A stretch of 58,955 nucleotides of DNA, from contig NZ_BMOS01000013.1 of the NCBI RefSeq assembly GCF_014647195.1, positions 13,389 through 72,343 of the forward strand, in the 5' to 3' direction. Positions within the stretch are counted from its first letter, which is position 1; every line of letters starts with the position of its first letter. Both the position numbers and the translations under genes were made by a program. The notes beneath the pieces are model-generated. The model was given only the letters and a program-made list of their open reading frames with translations. It searched no databases and was not told the origin of the DNA. The stretch is from Oceanobacillus indicireducens (lineage in GTDB: Bacteria; Bacillota; Bacilli; Bacillales; Amphibacillaceae). Below, in pieces: positions 52,561 through 58,955 of this stretch.

Positions 52561-52718
52561 AAAGTGAAACTTCATTCAGTGGGGAATTCCTTCCCTCCCC
52601 ACTGAATGTAAGTTGAACAGAATCAGGTATTTACGGACTGTATATCCCCCACTTTAACATTTTGGTTTTCCCTCATGTTTAGAAGTGGGGGTATTACAGA
52701 CCGTTAATACATGATAAA
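52561..52718 (+). repeat. Family A repeat, full copy
   Basis: AAAGTGAAACTTCATTCAGT, hairpin 1 CATTCAGTGGGG/CCCCACTGAATG, AGTTGAACAGAATCAGG, hairpin 2 core CCCCCACTT/AAGTGGGGG, and ATTACAGACCGTTAATACAT. Between hisC and its terminator. Confidence 0.92.
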
Positions 52719-52758
52719 AGATGCAGCACTCTTATGATTCAAGTGCTGCATCTTTTTT
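52716..52758 (+). terminator. Terminator of the histidine operon
   Basis: Perfect stem AAAAGATGCAGCACT/AGTGCTGCATCTTTT (52716-52730 with 52742-52756), followed by T. Confidence 0.92.
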
Positions 52759-52794
52759 CTTAGATATGAATTACAAAATAGAAATACTGTGGAT

Positions 52795-52952
52795 AAATAA
52801 CTAAAGATGCTAGTATTAGCCACGTCCGGCTCCAGCCCCACACTCCTCCAATCAATAAGTCAACATCAACTCACTGCCGTTCGTTGTGTTTCCTTTATCT
52901 CATTCCGGAGTGCTCCAGTTTGTACGTTGCTAAACGGGCGCTTACGCCTTTG
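52795..52952 (+). repeat. Family B repeat, internal-deletion copy
   Basis: TTAGCCACGTCCGGCTCCAG jumps straight to CACACTCCTCCAATCA; after that it matches 15893-16095 nearly base for base to GGGCGCTTACGCCTTTG. Ends 3 bases before the stop of the next gene. Confidence 0.85.
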
Positions 52953-52954
52953 TT

Positions 52955-53668
52955 TTAGATATGTTTTTCAATTTCTGCTTCTTCTTTCAGTTCAGCAATT
53001 CGGTTTTCAAGAAGTTCACTTTGCTTTTGCTCAGCAAGTGACTGTCTGATCATATCTTCAACTTCTTCCAGTTCACCGACTTCTTCACTTTCTTCTTTCA
53101 GCAGATTATACTGTTCTTCTACTTCTTTGTCCGTTACTTCAGCTTCAAATTCCTCTTCAATGTACTTAATTGTAATTAAATCATTCGTCAACTGGGTACG
53201 GAATTCTTCTTCGGATAGATCATATTCCTTAAGCAGTGTATCAATTGCTTCCTCTCCATTTGTCTCAATGATACTGTCAATTTCTTCTTGAGTATCCTCT
53301 TCGGTTACTTCAATTCCACTATCAAGAGCGTCTTGGCGAATTAATTCCTGTTCTGTGATAATGTCAATCGTCTCATTTTTTAGCGTATCAAGATCACTGA
53401 CATCTTGCCCATACATATGGTACATTGTCTTTAGTTGTCTATATATATTATTGTATTGCTCGCCAGTAACTTCGTCGCCATTGATGCTCACAACGACTGT
53501 ATCGGCGTCAACTTTCTCGTCTTCGGTGATTTCAACTTCTTCCTGTTGCTGTGCTTCATTTTCTTTTTCAGCTGCTGGGTCATCGGCTTTATCTGCGTCA
53601 TCTTTACCACAAGCTGCTAACATAAGTGTTAGAACAAGCGTGAAGATGAGCAGCATTTTTTTCTTCAT
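52955..53668 (-). CDS. Lipoprotein with SurA N-terminal chaperone-like domain
   Basis: 237 residues. Lipobox LMLAACG near residue 20, a 30-residue acidic Ala/Glu/Gln linker, then a SurA_N-type helical domain: VVVSINGDEVTGEQYNNIYRQL, ITEQELIRQDALDSGIEVTEED, LSEEEFRTQLTNDLITIKYI. There is no parvulin (rotamase) domain, so unlike PrsA it cannot be a prolyl isomerase; probably an extracytoplasmic chaperone-like factor. Start after TTAGGAGGG. Confidence 0.85.
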   Translation of the reverse strand: MKKKMLLIFTLVLTLMLAACGKDDADKADDPAAEKENEAQQQEEVEITEDEKVDADTVVVSINGDEVTGEQYNNIYRQLKTMYHMYGQDVSDLDTLKNETIDIITEQELIRQDALDSGIEVTEEDTQEEIDSIIETNGEEAIDTLLKEYDLSEEEFRTQLTNDLITIKYIEEEFEAEVTDKEVEEQYNLLKEESEEVGELEEVEDMIRQSLAEQKQSELLENRIAELKEEAEIEKHI

Positions 53669-53732
53669 AAAAATATTTCCCTCCTAATTGGTCTTTCTCT
53701 AGTAAACCACAAATCGGTACCTGATTTCAATT

Positions 53733-53771
53733 AAAAAAGCAACCTCTTCATCGATAGAAGAGGTTGTTTTT
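53733..53771 (-). terminator. Terminator of yclQ
   Basis: Stem AACCTCTTC/GAAGAGGTT with T6 on the minus strand and T5 on the plus strand. Confidence 0.85.
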
Positions 53772-53822
53772 CAAGTAATGGGTTGAATACCTAGGAAAAT
53801 CTGTAATGAAATGGATATTTGT

Positions 53823-54818
53823 TTATTCGATTGTTTCGTCGATTTGTTTAGCCATTTCAGATACGGATACAAGTCCGCCGCCTGATAGGTACCAGAACTC
53901 TGGGTTCAAATAATGGATATTGTCATTTTTATATGCGTTCGTATTTTCTACTAGCTCGTTTTCAACAAGTTGTTTCGCACTTTCTGACTCGGAACCACCA
54001 ACAACAGCTCCACGGTCAATGACATAAAGAATATCCGGATTCTGTTCCATAACGTACTCAAAGGAAACATTCATACCGTGAGTCGATGCTTCAATGTTTT
54101 CATCTATCGGTTTAACTCCGAATACATCGTGGATAATACCGAAACGAGAGCTTGGACCATAGGCACTGATTTTGTCATCATTAGCTAAGATGATTAATGC
54201 TTTTTCGTCACTTGCTTCAGCTCTTTCGTTCAAATCGGCAATAATGTCATCAATTGCTGTCAATTCCTCTTCTACTTCTGCTTCTTTATCAAAAATCTGA
54301 CCTACCGTTTCCATGTTATTTTTGAATGAATTCATGTAATCTCCATCATCTACACCAAGGTGAATGGTTGGTGCAATTTCAGCAAGTTGATCATATAGGG
54401 AAGCTTGACGACCCGAAATAATGATTAAATCTGGATCAATCTCAGAGATCTTCTCAAAATCTGGCTCTTTCAGGCTACCAATATTCTCATATTCATCTGA
54501 TTCGAAAGTATCCAAATAGCTTGGAAGTGTACCACCTTTTGCCACACCTGTAACACTTTCTACACCAAGTTTATCTAATGTATCTAGGATACCAAAGTCA
54601 AATACTACAACTGATTCTGGGTTTACAGGAACTTCTGTTGTATCTAGTTCATGCTCAACTGTAACTGTTCCAGCGGCGGCTTCTCCCCCTCCGCCTCCTA
54701 TTTCTTCTGTATCGGTGTCTGTATTTGTTTCAGCACCTTTATTATCATCATCCGAACCGCAAGCGGCTAGGAATAGAAGGATCAATCCAATCATTAAAGC
54801 ATACGTAAATTTCCTCAT
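53823..54818 (-). CDS. yclQ: Siderophore (petrobactin-type) ABC transporter substrate-binding protein, YclQ-like
   Basis: 331 residues. Lipobox FLAACG near residue 20, low-complexity Asp/Thr/Gly linker, then the class III binding fold of the FepB/YclQ family (TTEVPVNPESVVVFDFGILDTL, DPDLIIISGRQASLYDQLAEIAP, YEVMEQ.. ending with FWYLSGGGLVSVSEM). Delivers a catecholate ferric siderophore to YclNO. Separated from yclP by 527 bases holding a family A repeat, although it is on the same strand; it may have its own promoter. Confidence 0.9.
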   Translation of the reverse strand: MRKFTYALMIGLILLFLAACGSDDDNKGAETNTDTDTEEIGGGGGEAAAGTVTVEHELDTTEVPVNPESVVVFDFGILDTLDKLGVESVTGVAKGGTLPSYLDTFESDEYENIGSLKEPDFEKISEIDPDLIIISGRQASLYDQLAEIAPTIHLGVDDGDYMNSFKNNMETVGQIFDKEAEVEEELTAIDDIIADLNERAEASDEKALIILANDDKISAYGPSSRFGIIHDVFGVKPIDENIEASTHGMNVSFEYVMEQNPDILYVIDRGAVVGGSESESAKQLVENELVENTNAYKNDNIHYLNPEFWYLSGGGLVSVSEMAKQIDETIE

Positions 54819-54917
54819 AAGTAGTTACTCCCTTTTGTACAATTTTTAAGCTTATTTAAAAAGCTTATATATAATTATTAACTATAGCTATATCATTCCA
54901 TGCAGTAGTAGGGAGAT

Positions 54918-55072
54918 AAAGTGAAACTTCATTCCGTGGGGAATTCCTTACTCCCACTGAATATTAGTTAAACAGAATCAGGTATTTACGGACTGTATAT
55001 TCCCACCTTGATATTTTGGTTTTCCCTCTTGTTTAGAGGAAGGGGGTATTACAGACCGTTAATACGTGATAA
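54918..55072 (+). repeat. Family A repeat, full copy
   Basis: AAAGTGAAACTTCATTCCGT, hairpin 1 with slightly eroded arms, TTAGTTAAACAGAATCAGG, hairpin 2, ATTACAGACCGTTAATACGT. Splits yclP from yclQ. Confidence 0.9.
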
Positions 55073-55210
55073 GGGTAATATTTATTTTTCATTCGACTCC
55101 ACATGTCCGTTTCTCTATAAACATATATCATTACTATACATCCTTGCCCCCTTTTCTCTCATGGATTCGAAATCGGAACAGGAGTAATCATTTTATTTGA
55201 AGCAAAATCA

Positions 55211-55306
55211 TTTACCTCATCCGTAAAATACGATAAGATAAAGATAGTCATGTTCCCTTGACACGAATTTTTAGGTTGCCGCCTATTGTGTCAGGGGGAT
55301 TTTTTT
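55211..55306 (+). ncRNA. Orphan terminator hairpin with possible promoter: candidate small RNA
   Basis: Plus-strand stem CCCTTGACAC/GTGTCAGGGG (55255-55264 with 55288-55297; one G-U) with inner TAGG/CCTA and a T7 run, but no plus-strand gene before it. TTTACC (55211-55216), 17 bases, TAAGAT (55234-55239) could be its promoter, giving an RNA of about 60 bases that is mostly hairpin. Confidence 0.35.
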
Positions 55307-55345
55307 CACCTTTTCTACCCCATGCTTCATGTTCAAATATAACTA

Positions 55346-56101
55346 TTAGTAATAAAAACAAATTCGCTGGCTGTCAATTTCTCGAATGTCTATGTCCATA
55401 TCGTAAATTTCTTTCAGGACACATCGGTCAATGACATCACAGGCACGGCCTTGCTTTACAATCTTCCCGTCTTTTAGTGCAACAATATGATCAGAATAAC
55501 AGGAAGCAAAGTTGATATCATGAATGACAATCACAATTGTTTTTCCCATCTCATCGACTAAGCGACGCAGGGTTTTCATGATTTGGCTTGCGTGACGCAT
55601 ATCCAAGTTGTTCAGTGGCTCGTCAAGCAGGATATATTCGGTATCTTGGGCAACCGTCATCGCGATATGTGCACGTTGACGCTGACCTCCAGAGAGCTGG
55701 TCTAAAAATTTATCTTGAATCTCTTCAAGTTCTAAATAAGCAATTGCTTCATCGACTTTCTCCCAGTCCTCTTTTTTCAACTTTCCTTGTGAGTAAGGGA
55801 AGCGGCCAAAGGAGACAAGTTCACGAACAGTAAGTTTCAAGTTGATTGTATTTGACTGTTTTAAAATCGAAATCTTCTTCGCTAATTCATTATTCTTCGT
55901 TTTGAATACATCTTTCCCGTCAATGGTAATGTCACCATCATCTTTTGCAATTAAGCGGCTAATCATTGAAATAAGCGTACTCTTACCTGCACCATTCGGG
56001 CCAATGAAAGAGGTGATCGTGCCCTTTTTAATCTTCAGGGACACATCTTCTATAATCTGCCTGCTACCAAACGATTTAAAAACATTTTTCAAATCTACCA
56101 T
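55346..56101 (-). CDS. yclP: Siderophore ABC transporter ATPase, YclP-like
   Basis: 251 residues. Walker A GPNGAGKSTL, signature LSGGQRQRAHIAM, Walker B YILLDEPLNNLD, switch His in VIVIHDINFASCYSDHI. Belongs to the FecE/FepC subfamily. Overlaps yclO by 7 bases. Energises uptake through YclNO. Confidence 0.94.
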   Translation of the reverse strand: MVDLKNVFKSFGSRQIIEDVSLKIKKGTITSFIGPNGAGKSTLISMISRLIAKDDGDITIDGKDVFKTKNNELAKKISILKQSNTINLKLTVRELVSFGRFPYSQGKLKKEDWEKVDEAIAYLELEEIQDKFLDQLSGGQRQRAHIAMTVAQDTEYILLDEPLNNLDMRHASQIMKTLRRLVDEMGKTIVIVIHDINFASCYSDHIVALKDGKIVKQGRACDVIDRCVLKEIYDMDIDIREIDSQRICFYY

Positions 56102-57045
56102 GATTTATTCTCCTTTAACAAAAGATAAATGAAGTAAACTCCACCAATAAAGTTAATGATGACACTTACAGTCGTACTGAAAGTGAATACTTTTTCCACA
56201 AGGAACTGCCCACCAAGTAAAGCGATAATACTAATGAATACAGAACCTAATATAATGTAAAAATGACGATATGTCTTCATCAATTCATAAGCTACGTTAA
56301 CGACGAGTAGGCCAAGGAATGTAATCGGCCCAATTAATGCAGTTGCGACAGAGATGAGAATCGCTACGACGATGAGGAGCCGTTTCACAACATAGTCGAA
56401 CGGTACACCTAAATTAATGGCATCGTCCTTCCCTAAAGCGAGAACATCCAAATACTTGTAAAATCTCTTAAAATATAAAAGCACAAGTGCGATGATGAGA
56501 ATCGAAATATAGACGAGGTTGCGATCCACATTATTGATACTCGCAAACATCCGGTCCTGGGCAATTCCGAATTCATTCGGATCAATCAAGACCTGCATAA
56601 AGTCAGTGAAACTTCCAAAGAATGTACCGAGAATCATTCCGACTAATAGAAGGAAGTAAATATTATTACCTTCGCCTCTAAATAGGAAGCGATACAACAC
56701 AAGAGAAAATAATATCATTGCACTTATAGATATTAAATAATTTAGGCCACTATTCATCATGACGATGGAATTAGCACCAAAGATAAAGATAATAACGGTT
56801 TGTATGAGCATGTACAGGGAATCTAGTCCAAGTACACTTGGTGTTAGAATCCGGTTGTTCGTAATAGTCATAAAGACGACGGTAGCAAATGCAATCGCTC
56901 CGCCAGTCAGAATGATCGCTCCTACTTTCATAATTCGTCTCGGGAGGATGTAATCAATATTTCCAGTCAGATCATAAAATACATATAATAACGCGAGTGA
57001 TACGGAGATGATGGCTAGAATGATTGTTTTTGATTTATAACCCAT
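56095..57045 (-). CDS. yclO: Siderophore ABC transporter permease, YclO-like
   Basis: 316 residues, FecCD-type permease with eight to ten helices. GLDSLYMLIQTVIIFIFG, LALGKDDAINLGVPFDYVVKR (BtuC-like coupling region) and GPITFLGLLVVNVAYEL. Overlaps yclN by 11 bases and yclP by 7, so translation is coupled. Confidence 0.92.
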   Translation of the reverse strand: MGYKSKTIILAIISVSLALLYVFYDLTGNIDYILPRRIMKVGAIILTGGAIAFATVVFMTITNNRILTPSVLGLDSLYMLIQTVIIFIFGANSIVMMNSGLNYLISISAMILFSLVLYRFLFRGEGNNIYFLLLVGMILGTFFGSFTDFMQVLIDPNEFGIAQDRMFASINNVDRNLVYISILIIALVLLYFKRFYKYLDVLALGKDDAINLGVPFDYVVKRLLIVVAILISVATALIGPITFLGLLVVNVAYELMKTYRHFYIILGSVFISIIALLGGQFLVEKVFTFSTTVSVIINFIGGVYFIYLLLKENKSW

Positions 57046-57988
57046 ATTTCTTTCTCCTTAGCAGCAGGTAGATGAAAATTCCACTACCTATCACCCCAAC
57101 GGTTAAGCTGATTGGAATTTCATATGGATAAATAATCAACCTGCCGATCACATCACAGAAGAGGACGAACACTGCCCCTAACAATGCGGTATGAACTAAT
57201 GTGTTTTTCAAATGATCTCCCTGGTAAATGGCAACTATATTCGGGATAATCAAGCCAAGAAACGGAATGACTCCCACCGACAACACAACCGATGCTGTCA
57301 CAAGTGCACTAATGATTAATCCGATATTGACGATTTGGCGATAATTCAACCCTAGACTCCTCGAGAAATCCTCTCCCATGCCCGCAATCGTAAATTTATT
57401 TGCATAGAAATATGCAATTAGTAGAAGGGGCACACTGACAAGCATTAGCTCATAATTCCCACTCATAATCATGGAAAAGTCACCCTGCATCCAAGATGAC
57501 ATGTTTTGGATCAAATCATTCTGATAAGCAAAGAAAGTTGATATCGAGCTTATAATATTACCAAGCATTAAACCAATTAATGGTATGAATATCGCGTCCT
57601 TGAATTTCACCCTGTCTAGGATCTGCATGAAGAGCAAGGTGCCAAGTAAAGCGAAGATAAAGGATACAAGCATCTTTTGCAGAGGTGTTGCCGTCGTGAA
57701 GACCATCATCGATACGAGGATTCCGAGTCTTGCTGAATCCAAGGTACCTGCAGTTGTCGGGGAAACGAATCTGTTTCTACTTAACTGCTGCATGATCAAA
57801 CCAACGATACTCATGCTCATCCCTGCAATAATAATACTGATCAATCGAGGAACTCTGCTAACTAGTAAAACTTGCTTTTGTGTTTCCGTTAAGCTAAACA
57901 AATCGAGTGGACTCACATTGGAGACACCGACAAATACGGAAAGTAGTGAGAAAACAAATAAAAGTATAATTAAGTACCGTATTTTCAT
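57035..57988 (-). CDS. yclN: Siderophore ABC transporter permease, YclN-like
   Basis: 317 residues, FecCD-type. VSRVPRLISIIIAGMSMSIVGLIMQ near the N-terminus, NRFVSPTTAGTLDSARLGIL, GMGEDFSRSLGLNYRQIVN coupling region and GVIPFLGLIIPNIVAIYQGD. First gene of the cluster, start 6 bases after AGAAGGG. Two Fur-box-like sequences lie 95-145 bases upstream. Confidence 0.92.
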   Translation of the reverse strand: MKIRYLIILLFVFSLLSVFVGVSNVSPLDLFSLTETQKQVLLVSRVPRLISIIIAGMSMSIVGLIMQQLSRNRFVSPTTAGTLDSARLGILVSMMVFTTATPLQKMLVSFIFALLGTLLFMQILDRVKFKDAIFIPLIGLMLGNIISSISTFFAYQNDLIQNMSSWMQGDFSMIMSGNYELMLVSVPLLLIAYFYANKFTIAGMGEDFSRSLGLNYRQIVNIGLIISALVTASVVLSVGVIPFLGLIIPNIVAIYQGDHLKNTLVHTALLGAVFVLFCDVIGRLIIYPYEIPISLTVGVIGSGIFIYLLLRRKKYGL

Positions 57989-58080
57989 AGACTGCCCTTC
58001 TCTTCAAAAAACAAGTCCATTCATAAATATGTATGGATCATGTTTCTCCTATTCCCTCTTTGTTTTATGTTGAGATTAAT

Positions 58081-58134
58081 TAATAATTATTATCACCTGC
58101 AACTAACTCTAAACAAGAATGATATTCATTATCA
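58081..58134 (-). promoter_or_regulatory. Two Fur boxes upstream of yclNOP
   Basis: TAATAATTATTATCA (58081-58095) and TGATATTCATTATCA (58120-58134) each differ from the 7-1-7 consensus TGATAATnATTATCA at one position. Possible minus-strand promoter elements (TTGATA or TTGTTT with TAATAA) overlap them. Iron-repressed transcription is expected. Confidence 0.75.
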
Positions 58135-58228
58135 ATTAGGTGTTAATTACAGTATATCAGATTTGTAAGGGTAGTCAATGATTGGGCATAAAAGAATTTA
58201 GCTTAGCTGAAAAAGTTATTGAGAATTA

Positions 58229-58421
58229 AAAAGGAAACATGCCCCTTTAGGGGGATACCGCTGTTGGGCTTTAGCCCGTACTTAAGCGGCCTTCCTTTAG
58301 TTCTGAGTTGATGTTGACTTATCAATTAGAGGAGTGTGAAGTTTGATAGTTGCTGGGCGCTGGATCCGGACGTGGCTAGCCCTGGATACCTGAGTTATTA
58401 CAGCATTTTTATTTTATAGTT
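58229..58421 (-). repeat. Family B repeat, variant copy
   Basis: GGAAACATGCCCCTTTAGGG, AAGCGGCCTTCCTTTAG, TTGATGTTGACTTATCAATT, GGAGTGTGAAGTTTG, TAGTTGCTGGGCGCTGG, CCGGACGTGGCTAGCCCTGG, GAGTTATTACAGC. The left half matches 36050-36219, the right half 15893-16095 (complement), so it links the two subtypes. Confidence 0.8.
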
Positions 58422-58478
58422 GGTGGGAGAATGTTAATCGCTGTTAATTTCTCTATTCCGTGCTTCAGCTCTTGAAAA

Positions 58479-58955
58479 GGGAAAATAATCGTCGTTTATT
58501 TTCCCATTCCAGGGTTCCATCTATTCTCATGGGAAAGTAATCGTCGGTTATTTTCCCATTCCAGCGCTCCATCTCTCTCAAGGGAAAATAATCGCCGTTT
58601 ATTTTCCCATTCCGGCGCTCCCTCTCATCTCATCGGAAAGTAACCGCCGTTTATTTTCCCATTCCAGCGTTCCATCTCATCTCATGGGAAAGTAACCACC
58701 GTTTATTTTCCCATGCCAGCGCTCCATCTCATCTCATGGGAAAGTAACCACCGTTTATTTTCCCATGCCAGCGCTCCATCTCATCTCATGGGAAAGTAAC
58801 CACCGTTTATTTTCCCATGCCAGCGCTCCATCTCATCTCATGGGAAAGTAATCGTCGTTTATTTTCCCATTCCAGGGTTCCATCTATTCTCATGGGAAAG
58901 TAACCACCGTTTATTTTCCCATTCCAGCGCTCCATCTCATCTCATGGGAAAGTAA
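58479..58955 (+). repeat. 52-bp tandem hairpin array, nine units plus a partial, cut by the window edge
   Basis: Units start at 58479, 58531, 58582, 58634, 58686, 58738, 58790, 58842, 58894 and 58946; spacing is 52 (51 once). Each has a 10-bp stem GGGAAARTAA/TTATTTTCCC around a 7-base loop, then a spacer like CCAGCGCTCC-ATCTCATCTCAT. R is A or G (A-U or G-U pair), so pairing is kept while the loop varies (TCGTCG, TCGCCG, CCGCCG, CCACCG). Confidence 0.92.

Noticed and set aside
58479-58955. Regular repeats considered as a CRISPR array
   Set aside because: The whole 52-bp unit, including the part that would be spacer, is repeated with few changes. There are no unique spacers and no cas genes in view.
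1-58955. tRNA or rRNA genes
   Set aside because: I found no rRNA stretches and no recognisable T-arm GGTTCRANYCC with a matching acceptor stem. A dedicated scan would be needed to exclude a tRNA fully.

Overview
The window is a chromosomal segment of a low-GC, spore-forming, salt-adapted Bacillaceae species, most like the Oceanobacillus/Virgibacillus/Lentibacillus group. The reasons are Bacillus-type gene order (ydcC-nnr-acpS / ydcA-ydbS-ydbT / cshA; cssS-cssR / htrB; hisZGDB-AF-IE-C; yclNOPQ), strong Shine-Dalgarno sites, YppG-like and YteA-like sporulation-type proteins, an ectoine/hydroxyectoine uptake operon, and many intergenic hairpin repeats. The genus is an inference from gene content, not from a marker gene.

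Layout. 1-7.6 kb: NAD(P)HX repair, holo-ACP synthase, rhomboid protease, PH-domain membrane proteins and the CshA helicase. 8-18.6 kb: DMT transporter, DegV protein, esterase, a two-component system followed by two PepSY proteins, VOC protein, YdbP-like thioredoxin, PopT-type (DUF368) lipid-carrier flippase and a CapA-like lipoprotein. 18.6-20.2 kb: an AT-rich patch with a small membrane-protein gene and gene remnants, bounded by 38-bp direct repeats. 20.3-32.8 kb: typA, CssS/CssR with divergent htrB, YteA family, ykwC, cold-shock protein, trhO, acyl-CoA ligase, bsaA and a frameshifted DUF6366 gene. 32.9-39.6 kb: ddl, an AbrB/Doc toxin-antitoxin pair, two broken genes meeting tail to tail, a T-box-controlled second-type prolyl-tRNA synthetase, pdxK and DUF456. 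40.2-43.4 kb: ehuBCDA with a broken, mosaic ehuA. 43.4-52.6 kb: murB, hisJ and a nine-gene histidine cluster that lacks hisH. 53-58 kb: a SurA-N lipoprotein and a Fur-type catecholate (petrobactin-like) siderophore importer. The window ends inside a 52-bp tandem hairpin array.

How the parts work together. CssRS senses secretion stress and should control the adjacent htrB. The YkoGH/ArlRS-like pair probably controls the PepSY genes behind it. The his genes form one tightly packed transcript from a near-consensus promoter, with HisZ serving short-form HisG. The yclNOPQ genes lie behind two near-perfect Fur boxes. proS is switched by a proline (CCU) T-box.

The most unusual structure lies between the genes. 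Family A is a two-hairpin element of about 155-160 bp with six near-full and three or four reduced copies, in both orientations, always between genes. Family B is a modular GC-richer repeat with about eight copies. The third is the 52-bp tandem hairpin array at the right edge. Several genes carry lesions (ehuA, DUF6366, a lipoprotein gene, possibly the ehuC start), so the segment looks recently rearranged; some of these could also be assembly errors.
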